Shown: positions 1 to 13,108 of the stretch, in pieces | How positions within the stretch are numbered: the first letter of the stretch is position 1 | Layout: each line of letters begins with the position of its first letter | DNA from: Eudromia elegans | Lineage: Eukaryota > Chordata > Aves > Tinamiformes > Tinamidae | Direction of reading: 5' to 3' | Length of the DNA: 64,000 nucleotides | Assembly: GCA_003342815.1 (NCBI GenBank) | Contig: PTEX01000035.1 | Location: forward strand, 558,001-622,000 | Translations under genes and position numbers: made by a program | Notes under the pieces: model-generated | The model's database searches: none | What the model saw: the letters and a program-made list of their open reading frames with translations, nothing else | Told to the model about the DNA's origin: nothing

Positions 1-2241
1 CACTATAATGTTGCTCTCCAAAGGAAACTACCATATTCACAAAACCTGCAGGTTATTACAAAACTATCCACATCATGCGATTCAGGGACTCTATCAATCT
101 CATAGACTCGCTGAAACACTTTAGATCACACTATCCTATTGTAATCCTCCTTCACTGGGAACTTTTCACAGATCTTTTCGTTAAACTTCTCATCTACTTA
201 GAAAGAATTTGCTATATTGCACCGTGAAGAACATACATATTCTTTCTTACATTTATTGCAGTAAGTAATCTACAGATATGTAAGTAAAGCACTCTAGTGT
301 TTCCAGTGTCTTGTATCTACGTTTCATCATGAAAACATAACACTAGAATGACTTGCATTTCTCAAGCTGCCACTGCGTGAATTTAGAGAGGAACTTCAGG
401 GATGCACGTACTGTACTCATCCCAGAGAGAATGAGTGGTAGGCTGTAAAGCAAATCACCTTCAAACAGAGCAAGAACTCATCATGGCAAAATAAAGCTCT
501 CAATTAAGTTTGAATACCTGCCCTGGTCTAGCAATTCCGCCACTCAGCTCTCTGAATTAGTGAGAGCACAACATTTTGGGGGTTCTTAAGAAGGTTTCGA
601 AACAAGCATATGAAAACAGAAGCAGCCAAGAAAAGTCCTTTTGCAAGTCTGTTAAATCATACTCCACTGACCACCAAAACAGTTCTGCCTTTCAGCTAAC
701 CTACGCAGTGGTTTTGCAACACTGCTACTCCTATAGGCAGTTTATTTACAAGTTTATCAGATTCCTACTGACTGCATATGAACAGCATATTAGGAGCCAG
801 CCAGTACTGCTTTCTTTGTAGGCATAATTTCCCTGCAGTAGCCATGAATCCAAGGTAAATACCACTGCTGTCTCCTTTTCCCCCCGGCAAAATGGATCAT
901 TTTTCTTGGATGACTTCAGGTTTATCCTAACATAACCATACCCATTCTGATTCAAAGACCAGAACATCAGACAGGTAAAGCAAAGCATTACTGACACCCT
1001 ATACTCTCACCATCCATCTTCCCAAGGCAGCTGTTCACAATCATTAAGCTTCCCTGTCTCTATACAACCTCATGTGTGGTTTAACAGTAGTTAAAACAGT
1101 TCTTAGATTTGAAAACTACTAACAAATAGAACCAATAGCCATTCTGAAGACAACATCTCATTCCACACTACCACAGCACTGTAAAGCCAGCCACCTCATA
1201 CAGGCCACACAAGCTTTCAGTTAAGGCAGTGAATCTTGTTATCAAATAAGTGCCAGAAAGGCCATTTATCTATAGATGATAGCTTTGTAATGAATGCATC
1301 TGTACATCTGTAATTCTGAACAACGAGAATGACATTTGCTGGAGGCAAGCAGCAATTTCTTTCACTACTAAAAAAATTGTCTAATGCCTTGTCTGCATTA
1401 AACTGTTAGTAAATACACACAGAATCATTTATACCTGTTTTTAAACAACTTTTATTGATATATACTAGACACTTTTCAAAGACCAGGAGGCAAGAAACTA
1501 CTTTCACAGATTTGAAATAAGAAATTCATTATTTCTAAGGTTTTGAATTTCTCTTTTACAGCTTCACTTTCTACACAGCTGAATCACTCTATGAGTTCCT
1601 ACTTCAGTGCTGAGAAATTGTTTTACATGTCGTGAGATGATGATCTCACATGTATATGAGACATACAAAACATAACTAATACCCAGGGGGAATTTTCTAC
1701 AAGTCAGTATCAAAATACAAATGGGAAATTGCTGCTCAATTGCCAAGTTTCCAGTACAAATAATAATAAACATTCTCCATTAGGACTATAGTCTTAACAC
1801 AGTCTAAACTCAGACGGCGCTTGGAGTACACGTATGAATTTTTCACTGCAGATAAGTTTTTAGGTTGTAAAAGTTAGGATGAGCAACGATCCATGAACCT
1901 TTCTGTTGTTGTATAAATACATTCAAAAAACTGATCTCTGAAGCAAGTTGCAAGAAAATTATGCACAGCTACAAAAACACTTGTCATCCAAAGCATCCTT
2001 GCCTGAAATCCCAGCTAATTAGAGAAATTTTTTTTTCAGATAAGGCTATTGAATTCATCTTTTCTCACAAGAACGTACATTTGCACTTAATTCGCTATCT
2101 CCGACTGTGTGCAGTATTTCCAAAGCTACCATGTACCTGCAACTTTAAAACCATTCTTCAGTCAAGCCTTTATTAAAAGCTTCCTCCTAGAATAAATAAC
2201 AAACAACCAACCTCCCAAATCAAACCAATGCCACCACTCAC
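1..2241 (-). other. CDK13: CDK13 intron 2 (5' part only)
   Basis: This is the intron downstream of CDK13 exon 2. It starts with a good donor (AG|GTGAGT) read on the minus strand and runs off the left edge. I looked for the next CDK13 coding exon, which leads into the kinase domain, and did not find it here. The interval is AT-rich with scattered short frames that have no coding character. I recognise no repeat or RNA gene in it. Confidence 0.8.
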
Positions 2242-2847
2242 CTATCGGTCTCTTTATCTTCAGGCAGCGTGGGAGGCAAAGGCAAGGGTGGCAGTGTGGA
2301 GGTTGGCAGTGCAACATTCCGATCCTTCTCCTTGGTTGCTACAGTTGGCGCACTTGGTTTGCTCTTCTCTTTTACAGTGGCCGGTTGCTGCTTCACAACA
2401 GCTGGTTTGCTCTCTTTTACTGCTGTGGCTTTCTGCTTAGTAACTTTCTCTGCAATTAAATTATTCTCCCCTTTTGTTTCCGGAAGAGAAACCTTCACTT
2501 TTGCCTTATCGTTTTTCACATTTGCACTGCTTGTAGGAGAAGGTGTCTGTTCAACTTTAATTTTCTTCAGGTCCTTCACATTGTTCACTTGAGGTGCACT
2601 TACAGCGGCATCAGTGTTTCCCTTGGTAGGTGTAGAAGCGTTTGAAGCTTTTGCGTTGGCTTTCGCTGCCTCGGCAGCTCTTGCTTTTTTGTTTTTGTTC
2701 AACTCGGCAGCCAGGCTACTCTTCAGGGTCAGTGTACTCGGAGAAATACTTGAATGACGACTTCTGGACCTAGATAATCTGTGTCTACTACGAGACCTCG
2801 AGTGCCTTGAAGAGTATGGACTTCTGCTTCGTGATTTTGCTGACCTC
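2242..2847 (-). CDS. CDK13: CDK13 coding exon 2: end of RS domain and Lys/Ala-rich linker
   Basis: This exon encodes about 202 residues of cyclin-dependent kinase 13, a nuclear cyclin K-dependent kinase acting on the RNA polymerase II C-terminal domain. In the spliced frame it opens [18 protein letters not shown], continues through [20 protein letters not shown] and the alanine-rich [16 protein letters not shown], then a Lys/Ser/Thr-rich linker, and ends with [19 protein letters not shown]. These match human CDK13 as I remember it. The acceptor is CAG|G at 2848/2847. That first G completes the CG left by exon 1, restoring an Arg codon. The donor is AG|GTGAGT at 2242/2241, leaving two bases of a Ser codon. 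The alanine-rich block is clearly shorter than in human. The exon covers only the low-complexity N-terminal half; the kinase domain lies off the window. CDK12 is the nearest paralogue, but the [15 protein letters not shown] run favours CDK13. Confidence 0.93.
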
Positions 2848-2885
2848 CTGATTCAAAACAGTAAAGAGTTAGCCAGTTAAAAAAT

Positions 2886-3622
2886 ATCATAGAATCAGAA
2901 AATGCTTAAGATTGGAAGGGACCTCTAGAAGTCAGCTAGTCCAACCCCCTGCACATGCAAGGTCACCTAGAGCACACAGCACAGGATTGTGTCCAAGCGG
3001 ATTTTGAAGATCTCCAGAGAAGGAGACTCCACCACCTCTCTGGGCAGCCTGTTTCAGGGCTCTGTCACCCTTACTATTAAGAAATGCTTTCTTAAGTTCC
3101 TGTGGAACTTTTGATGTCTCAATTTGTAGCCGTTTCCTCTAGTCCTATCAGTGGCCACCACTGAGAAGAGGCCGGCCCCATCCTTCTCACTCCCTCCCTT
3201 GAGGTACTTATACACATTGATCAGGTCCCCTCTCAGCATTCTCTTCTCCAGGCTGAAGAGGCCCAGCTCTCTCAGCCTTTCCTCATAGGGCAGATGTTCC
3301 AGGCCCCTAATCATCCTCATGGCCCTGTGCTGGACTCCAGCAACTTCACATCCCTCCTGCACTGGGGAGCCCAGAACTGCACACAGGACTCGAGGTGCAG
3401 CCTCACCAGGGCTGAGTAGAGGGGCAGAATCACCTCCCTCGACCTGCTGGAGACGGTCTGCTTAATGCACCCCAGGATCCCATGGGCCTTCTTGGCCACA
3501 AGGGCACACTGCTGCCTCATGGTCAACTTGTCGTCCACCATGATGCCCAGGTCCCTCTCTGCAGGGCTGCTCTCCAGGTCGGTCTCCAGCCTGTAGGCGT
3601 GTCTGGGGTTATTCCTCCTCAT
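2886..3622 (-). mobile_element. CR1 LINE fragment, 5'-truncated, sense to CDK13
   Basis: Read on the minus strand, this segment encodes the C-terminal part of CR1 ORF2: [18 protein letters not shown], then [56 protein letters not shown] and [18 protein letters not shown]. It then passes through the CR1 3' UTR (GGACTAGCTGACTTC, AGGTCCCTTCCAA) and ends in ATTCTATGAT at 2886. The reading is split over two frames near 3320-3360 with local scrambling, so the copy is dead. It lacks the endonuclease and the RT catalytic core, as is usual for 5'-truncated CR1. It resembles the copy at 28-30 kb closely enough to belong to the same or a sister subfamily. It lies in CDK13 intron 1 in the gene's own orientation, 38 bp from exon 2. 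Confidence 0.95.
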
Positions 3623-6600
3623 ATTCCAATTTCTTTTTCAGTTTATCTACCTTTTTTACATTTTTTTGCCAACCTTTATCAACATGTTTAGAGGATGAAA
3701 AGAAAGCTTATGAAATCAGAATGATGGGGTCTTGAAAAAAAATTAAGATTCTATATCGGAACAGTTTGTTTGTTAGGGAAAAAAAAACTTTCCAAGTTTT
3801 GAAATTTTATCCCATTAAAGAACTGCATACAGAGGAGACAAAGAAAAGAAAGCAAAGAGGTGTTCCTCTTTCCTCGCTTATAAATGTTTCTACTTTATAG
3901 AATACCTTGTAATAAGCAACTTACACAGCCTCCTTTAACATACACAACATTAATCTGTTAAAATTTAGAAATACTAGATTGATTACACAACCAGAATTCA
4001 GCAAAAAGCAAAAGTATTCCAAAGCAACAAAAATACAATACTGAATTAATTAGCATAAAAACTTTTCAAGTTTTATTTTACAACTATTCTTAGTTATCTG
4101 AGAAATAATATTCAACATTAAAAGACTCTACCAGTCTTAAACTTTAGTTTTCGTATTAAAATTTAACTATATCTTTTTAATTCCATCTAAGAGTTCCATG
4201 CATTTACTTTTTATATCTACTGATTAAGAAACATAATCCACAAGTAGCACTATACTACTACACTTGCATTAAAAGACTGATTAAATAGAAAGGAAAAGTT
4301 GTCTACACAATTGCAGTAAAAAAACAGCCTAAAATAAAAGGAGAGGAGAGAGATATGTAACAGTTACAAGACAAAACTGTTTAAAAATGCTATTATATAC
4401 AAATTGATCTCTATTCATTTCTTTCAGAGGGATATCTTGATTTGCTGAGTAGCTTTTTGTCGTGCATCAACAGCAAGCAAGAAGAAACTATAATTAAGAT
4501 GAAGGGCCGGAAAAGCCCCAACTACTAAAGGAGAACAAGCACACTGATCTACTATCATGCATTACTATATGAAACAATTACTTGCTAAAATCCAATACAG
4601 GATTTTCACAAAACAGAGGAATTTCAATGTTCATTAGGTAGCATCAAGATACAAAAACTAACAAAAGTTTAAAGGAAAAAGAAATCGCCAACCAAAATCA
4701 TGTCAGTCAGGACCATCCACTATTGTGTTACACTTCACGTTAGTAACAATGAAATTAATACAATTCTAATCAACATAAGCAATTACATGTCATTTTTTTT
4801 GACTGAATAACTATTTGTTCATAGACTACAAAAAAATAAATATTTTTATTTGGGTGCACTGTTTGCCAGTTTCCAAGTTTATAACTTTCCTGTGTTATAA
4901 AAGGGATTTTTCAGAGTAAAATAAGAAGTTAATAAAACGATTATGTAGGAGTGATAAAAAACAGTATGAAGAATATATATTATATTCTAAGCTTCAAAAT
5001 ACTATACATAAAACTCAAATTGATCCTAACAGATTTAAGGACACTTTGAAGGAAGAAAGAAAGGAAAAAAAGCCTCATATCTAAAAACTCGTGTTTTTCA
5101 ACAGGATAAATACAGGAAATTGATGCTCTAACACAGTTCAATTATCTGACAGGAAGCAAGATTTAAAGAATTTCCTGGCACAACTGGATAACAAAGTCAG
5201 AATACACAAATAAAAACAAAACAACCACCATCAAAACTTTCAACTAAAATAAAAGGTTTTAGTTCAAAATTAAAAAGGAATAGGAAAATAAAAAGAATAA
5301 AAGGCTTAGTACAGGTTTTAGTGAACGAATTCATTAAATAGCATTTTGATTCTGCATAATTGGTACTTATGCTTTCTTTAATTCTAAATATTAAGCCAGT
5401 ATTTAGGTATTGTTAAGTAAATGACACTTCTATAAAGGCACATTTATGTTCCTGTCCATGAAATGCCAAACAGAAATATAATACTGGCATGAAAAATTTC
5501 CTTGAAAATATATTTCTCTCTTTATGAAACATGTAACTTCAGTTCTTGTTGTTGTAATTTTGGAAATCCGAGCATTAAATCTTCTATTTTGGACTTTATT
5601 AGAAAAGACTGAGAGGCTGAAAGAGCCTGAAATAAAAGCCATACATCACCCCAATAACATATATATAAACCACAACTTCCAGACCAGAGCTCTTTTTGCA
5701 CCGTCATCCCTCTCTCCGAGAGGGATCATTACCTCAAGAAGAGATACATTGCTTGCAGATCTGCACTGACTGCAAAGTTCCCATGATTGTATTTCTCCAG
5801 CATCAAGTAAAAGCCTCGCTATTCCTAAACAAACTTCTACAAATAGTGCATTGCCTTTGAACCAACTTGTCTTTGAAAATATCTGCTTGCAAATTTTGAT
5901 GTTCTGAATTAGCTAGTTTGAACTGAAAGAGCAAGCTGTCGAACAAAGCCTCCATCTCAAGGACCTTGTTGGACCAGGTTTTATCTATATTACATTTTTA
6001 AACTTAGAAAATGCCCCACAGTTTTCAAAAGCAGGTTTATTTCATCTAGAAATCTGCTCTTTAAAAAGCTACCCTATATAAATAAAATTTCTGTCACATT
6101 CAGAGATAGAGGCATAACTCCACGTTTACTTGAAAAGAATTGCAATAACTTAAAATACTGCTGTCAGCTGAGACGTTATGCTTCATCATAAGACTGGTTG
6201 TTTAATATTTAATTTTACAGCAGCAAAAAGTATGCTTCGTTGAGCAACGTATGCTTCATTGGGCAATGTATACCCGAGTTAAACACGCAGATTTGCCATG
6301 GGCACCCCAAAGACCCCTGCAAGAATCCCACACCACATAATGCCCAGGAGGTCAGGTGCAGGAGAGTTCCAGAAAATGCAGTGACATCATTAGCTAAACA
6401 GACAGATACTGATACTTTTTACTCACGTAAAAAGCGGTTTTGCCAAAATGCTATTTATTCAAATTACAATAATAATTATTTTAAAAAATGTTTTCAAACA
6501 TCTGACACCTTTACATTCTTTCAAATACTTACTTTTAACTTTCTTCTACAAATGCTAATTCAAAAGTCAAGAGACAGACTTCCAGGCTAGATGCAACTTA

Positions 6601-9600
6601 TGTACAAGCATCCTTTTGTAAAAAGGACACAAAACTACTATGGCTATTCATAATGTTTCCTCCAGAAATGTGTACTCTTGAAGTCATATTAAAGTTGGGA
6701 GAGGAATTTGCACTATATTAAAGCAAATCAAGCAACAATGTTCTGAACTAATGCTTGTTTAAAATAAAAGACGGTCACAACAGCACAGAAATGAGCTCGC
6801 TGAACAGCCTACATCTACCAAGACAATGGGCATTAACCCTGAAAAATATCAGCACAAAATACGCTCTCCAAATCCTCCAACAGATCTCTTTCGAATACAC
6901 ATATGTATGCTTGTGTTTACACACGCACATTTCACTTAATAGTTTACCTGACATTTATTTGCTCCCAACTATTTTATCTGCAGTTAAGTGCTTTTTAACA
7001 TACTAAACCAGAGCATAGCAAAAGAATAGTTGCTACAAAGACAAAATTTTGTTACAAACAGTACCTAAATCAAACAAAATCAAAGAACGTTTTTGTGCCT
7101 AAGTCCTATATTAAACGTAAAGGGCCACATCCAATTCTCCCAAACAAAAGCATTTGTGATAATTTCTGAAGATACACAGCACTAAAAAGTCACTGTTTCA
7201 GATAAATCTTTTACAATGCTCCTTCTTCTTGCATCCAAAAATTCTTCCTCTTTCACCAGTACCCCAGTCATATTTAGCTGTCAACTGCTTTCCATGAGCC
7301 CCACAACCAACAAGTATTTTGCACTGCTGCACTGTCGCACTTCACATAACGTTTGTAATGCTACACAGAACACACTTTGGGACATAAATAAAACTACTTC
7401 TGAACCACATACTTATTTCAGTATGTGTTACGTGAGAAGAAGAGGAAAAAAATGATTTCTCTAAAAAGTATAAGTATCATTAGGATTAGTCTGCATTACA
7501 ACTGAGTTCTGTTGACATAAAATCACATTTTTTCTTTCCTAGAGACAGCAACAGACTAAGAGCACAATTAGATTACCTGAAAAGAAACCAGAAATAATAA
7601 CATAATACTAAGCCTAGCTATGGAATTAAATCGGAAAGAAAAAAAGTTTAAGACATTAACTACAAAATATACATGAGAAGCATAATAAAGAAACTGATAA
7701 GATAAGAAAGCTCTAAGACCAAGCAAATTGTTCCAAAGCCAAAACTCTGTGTTTCTTCCTCCTCTTCCCCTCTTTTTGAGCAACAAAAAGCAGTTTCTTT
7801 TTTTAAATAAATAATTTTTGTTCTCATTTAGATGCAATGCTTTTTCTTTATAACTCTTTTGTCTAAAATCCCGTTTTGCCTATACTTCCTAAAACAGACA
7901 ACTCTTCATTTTTCTCTGCTCAATTTATGCAATGCTCTTATTTATTCAATGCTCTTCTAAAAGCCTCCAAGATATCAGTGTTATCATTTACAAGCTTCAA
8001 AAGCATGACAAAAAGTTCCCCCCCTCCTCTCCACACAACATTTTACTACACTTCATTTGTTAACATATCAATTGTATCAATCATCAGATTCCTTAAGGAA
8101 TTTAACAGTAGATGACTATTAATAACATGACTTACATTCTGAAGCACAGAATGAACATACAACTTAAGAGCACTATAGCTTGTTATCTTGATACTTGACA
8201 GTATAGAGAAATAAAAAATAACCTGTTAAACACAGATTTCTTGCCTAATGTGCTATTTCTTGCCACACTATTCTGCCTGATTCTGTTCCCTTTCCCACAA
8301 ACACACTTTTAAAAATAAAAAAGCAAAGCAGAACAGCCATGCATTATCTTGTGTAAGTATGAAAACCTCTTTTCCTCTTAACTGCTTTAAGAGTGAGCTA
8401 AATCCAAAATGTTAGTAGTCAGTTACAGAGCAAACTGCATTACACACAGACCACACTGGGCTCTACAGAGCTCAGTGGTGGAACCGCTTTGTACGTACTT
8501 CTAGACAAAACTGAACACAAAGGAATTCATCAGAATGAAAATGGAATAATAAAAAACTGAATAAAAGCAAGTTAAAACACAAGCTACAACCCAACACTAC
8601 CATTAGCTCCCAGCGAATGCTGCAATACTTCGCAAGCACTGCCATCTTGCAGTGCATCGCAAGGTCATAGCATATTTGAAAAGGCAGACCTAAATTTAAT
8701 CAATTGGCTTTCCCACAGATCCTCCAAGACATTTATAATCACCAGTAACTGAAACCACCTTGACAAGACATTCTAGTTCAAAACGATAGTATAGTTTTTC
8801 CATGATGCACTAGCAGGAAAACATACAATTCACTCCTTTAACCCACAACAGTAAGTGTTCTCTCACTAGATGCCTTGTTTATTTTTTTTCAGTTCCTAGT
8901 TCAGGGCTCTAAATTAATCAGCTGTGCAAGAAACCACCTATTTGGCTAGCATGAATTCTGTACAAAAACTATGTAACTAGTCTCACTGATTCAAAACACA
9001 AATCTTTAATGGGTTCTCTAATACATATACTGCAATAATACTGAAAAATGTGAAACTTCAATTTTTCTCTTAAACACGCTTTATAACCCTGTATAAAAAA
9101 TTCTCCATCGAGAACTCTGCCTACAAAAAGATCAACCAGCAAGAATGGAAGTCAACTCAAATTCTGCTTTCTAAATGCGTTTAGATTTTCATTTTTAACA
9201 CAAGTGTATTCCCATAATGAGGAAAAGAAAAGAAGGGGAAAGGCACATCACAATGATTGGGCAAAAGGCAAAGTTCACTATCAACTAGCAAAACAAATCT
9301 CAATAAATTCAGAAAATGTGCTACCGTGAGAGTTTAAACATGCACTGGACTAATTTCTCAACAATGAAAATCTATATTTTCACATTTAAAATTTTGCAAA
9401 ATAAAGCTTTACTAAATAAGAAAACTGAACTGCTATGGGCCAAATGTTGCTGCAGAATGAGATGGCTCTGTAGTACCAGTAAAAAATTAAATTTCTTCTT
9501 CTTTCCTAGGAACATCTACACATACACCACTACTATGCTAAGGGTGCTCTGCCTACTTACTTTCATCCAGCCATGCGGGTAGGTGTATCCCGCTTTAGCA

Positions 9601-10126
9601 AAGTGTGACTACTTGTACACACAGCTAACCAAATTAAATGTGCGATCACAGAGCATACAACCTGACTGAATTTACGACAACAACTCTTTTTGCCTATAAT
9701 TTAACTTCAGGCTAGTTCCCAAAGTGAGACTCTGCCTGCTTGTTTCAACAGTGATGCTGAGACAAACATTTATATCTTCCTGGATGTGTATGTATGCATG
9801 CATAGGTATCTATATATATTTTAAGTGTCATGAAGCTTTTTAAAAATCCAGTCAATTTATGGGTAGAGGAATAAATAACTCCTGTTTTTGTGGTATTTTT
9901 GGTATTATGGAAGAATTTCCATTTTGAAAACATACATCTACTACTTTGGAACAACTGTGTTACTACTCACAAGAAAATACAAGGTATACTGTTCACTAGA
10001 GGCAGTACAGTAAGTTCTCATTCATAAAGTAATATTTAAACTGATTCTGACAACACCGGGTTACAAGTTCACCAGCAGCCACGGGAAAAGCTTCCTCTAA
10101 CACATGGGAACAGCACACACAATGGG

Positions 10127-10171
<45 letters not shown>

Positions 10172-10175
10172 GGGG
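10127..10175. repeat. Tripartite homopolymer block T11-A26-G12
   Basis: The plus strand reads 11 T, then 26 A, then 12 G, with nothing between them. On the minus strand, which is sense for CDK13, this is C12-T26-A11, a 38-base pure pyrimidine run followed by adenines. It lies in CDK13 intron 1. Such runs are prone to length errors in sequencing and assembly, so the exact counts should be treated cautiously. Confidence 0.9.
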
Positions 10176-10300
10176 AGTCACAGCTAGCATAAAGGCAAAG
10201 GCAAGTCGTTTACCATTCAAGGATAAGTTTCCAAGTGCAAAACACATCTAGTGCTTCTGCTTCAACTCAGAAGCTATCACCAGGCAACACCATCCGAGGT

Positions 10301-10351
10301 CACTAATCAGAAGCACTATCGCTATCTAGATCGCTAATCAGACGCACTATC
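10301..10351. repeat. Imperfect two-copy direct repeat, 20 bp at 31-bp spacing
   Basis: Positions 10301-10320 and 10332-10351 match at 18 of 20 bases around the shared core CTAATCAGA, separated by 11 bases. This is a small local duplication in CDK13 intron 1. No function is suggested. Confidence 0.7.
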
Positions 10352-13108
10352 TAACTCACATGGGTTTTGCTCTGCTACTGCTCCTTGAGAAAAACAAAAC
10401 ACAGATTCAAAGGAGTGAAGCTGACTTCACTAGTTTCTCTTCTACTGTTTACTAGAAGCTTCTCACCAAGTAGTTCAGAGATGTAGAGGAAAAAGTAGGG
10501 ATTCTAGATGCATGCTTTTTTCCCAGCTCACGAGAACCACTTCTTTCTCATTAGCTACAAACCCAAATTAACTAGACAATTAATCCGTAATTCCCACAGA
10601 TTCATATACAAAATACAGAATGAGAACAGCAGCACACACAGTTCTTACTGTCTTGACACCATTATACCTGGATACAAGCCCAGAATTAAGTCTTTAAATC
10701 ACACAGCTCAAGAGGACAGGTGCTGCAAGAAGCTCTTGTCCTCCTGAAACCATTACGCTCTATCAGGTCTACGGCTGCAATAACGCCACTGAAACTGCAC
10801 AGCCAAAATCTGCAGCTTTGGTGATACGCCACCACTGAGTCAAGCAACAAATAAGCAATTACAAAACAGCTTTGAATAACTAAAACAATCACACAATAAC
10901 CTTCCATTTTAAAGTTATTTTCCCCTAAACATCATCAAAAGGAAAATAATAATAAAAATAATAATAACAGCCACAAGAGAGTAATATCAAAAAGAAAGAA
11001 AATAATAGGTAAACATTAGGAATAACATTCGCCTTCACACTTTTGATTTCTTTTTCTGTAAAAAGACTTCCAGGATGGTCAGGACAAAGATCAAAATCCC
11101 CAATTCATTTCCAGTATTAACCATGCATTAGGACAGACTGACCTTGATTCCTACAGCAACCTCTTCTTTCACTCAGCCACTCCAACTCCTCTCCAGTAAC
11201 CTGACAATCTGCATTCGTTAACAGAATAATTATTCTGTATCCAGTAAGAGACTGGATGCAAATTCAAGTTTAACTGGAGGAAGGAAGAAGTGAGGTCATA
11301 ACACTAACTCCTGGAAATGGATTTGCAACTCACAAAAGGTTTAGAAAGGATTTTAAAGAAAGCTTCAAATCACAGCCCCTCTACTGACAGGAAAGAAAAC
11401 ACTTCCTGCACTTTGTTCTGTAGTTACCCACTACAAAATCCTCTGCACCTTCTAGTGCAGCACTATTACCCACTGTTTAGGATAGGATCCTAGACTAACT
11501 GGACCATCAGCCTAACATGGCTATTCTTAAGTGCTAACCTCACATAACCACTTTGCTTGTCATTGCGAGCAGGTCTGTTCCAAGACAAAAGGTTCTACAG
11601 AAAACATGCTGTAAATCAGACTGTTTTGTCAAAATATTCCCATAATGTTCCTGTTATTCTACTACTCAAATCATCTCAAGTCGATGATGGTCACTTGCAT
11701 CAGGCTCTCATGAAAAAACAACAACAAAACTGCTCTTTTTTCAGACAACTTGGAGTATTTTCTGCTTGAAGCATTCCATTGTCTGGAAGCTTATTCTATA
11801 CAACTGTACCTCAAAACAATCATTTTTCGCAAAGGCACCTTTGTTCTCTCCCTCTGAACAAAGTAGGACACAGTTTTGTTACTTCTCTCTTTCAAGAGCA
11901 TTTGCTGCACACCCAATACTACAGATTTGACTGACAGTCAGCAAGACACAGAAACAGCTCCAGCCCTCCCACTGAATGCCATTTGTGGTGTCACACAGTG
12001 CAACCGATGCAAAATTAGAAACACCAGACAACAGTTCTCATACAACCTACCAGTTAATGGCTTTTAAACCTATTCTCACCAATGGAATGACAAAGCATCT
12101 TAAAAATGTAATACCTAAGTTCACAGGTGAATTTAAGTTTACAAGTAAGACTGTAAACAATGTGGCAACAGTCAGATTAAAACAGTGGAAATGTGAAATC
12201 TCCCATTATAAACACAAAATGATCATATACAGAAGAAAAAGAGGAAAAGAAAGTTAAAATATTTTGCAGTGCTTTAATAATTTAAAGGGTTTTAATTCTG
12301 CACCATTGTCTGTGTCCAGCAATAGAGAGACAGTCCATATTCTTTACCCAGTATAAACCCTAAAAAAGTCATGGTAGTGCTGACCTTTACATGCTGAGTT
12401 CTGATTAACACAGCTATTTGCAAACACATGTCAAATACAACACATACAATACATGCTATCATGCTAATCTTTACTGGAAAAGAGTATGAATATGTTTTTC
12501 TAGGTTGTGTAAAGTACTTAAATTTAACAAAAAAAGATAATAGCTCCTTTTCCAGGCAAAAGTGAAAGTTTAGATATTTCTATAGACCTCCAAAGAACAA
12601 GAAGCACTAGTAACGCGAATTGCCTCTCAATTTGATTCCTCTTTAGAAGGGATTAAAAGAATCACAGTAGTATTTAACAGACTCCTTCTTCCACAGGTAT
12701 GTAAAAATGTACCTGGCAATCTCCACTTTATAAACAAAAAGTTAAAGAACATCATTCCTTCAAAGGTCTTGGCCTCCCCGGGTTGCTTTCCATTCCCAGT
12801 AACACGCCCGCCTGGAAATGTTGTCATGTTGTTTAATGCTTTTAAAAGCATTTTTTCAAGCTTCAGGGTCTTCAAAGGCAAGGAATAGCTGCCCGAGAGC
12901 CTCATGTCTCCCCTTCTCCCCACAGAGGGCAGGAAGACCTTTGTGGAGGGAAGATGTGACCTCTTCCCTCCCCCTGCCACCATCATCTCAGGTCTCTGGC
13001 AGCAAGAAGGAAGGCTCCATAGGAGCTGCTCCATGACAATCTCTTCTCTGACAGACCAGGAACCAGGACAAGGATCTCCCCTCCCCCTCGGCTCCCCACT
13101 GCACTCAC

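Larger units (their letters stand above)
2848..13108 (-). other. CDK13: CDK13 intron 1
   Basis: This 10.26 kb intron joins exon 1 (donor CG|GTGAGT at 13109/13108) to exon 2 (acceptor CAG at 2850-2848). It is AT-rich and has no coding signal. It contains a CR1 fragment at its extreme 3' end, a tripartite homopolymer block at 10127-10175 and a two-copy 20-bp repeat at 10301-10351. A plausible branch site, CTAAC, lies at 2872-2868 with its branch A about 21 nt from the acceptor. The rest (about 3.6-10.1 and 10.4-13.1 kb) shows nothing I can name. Confidence 0.88.
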
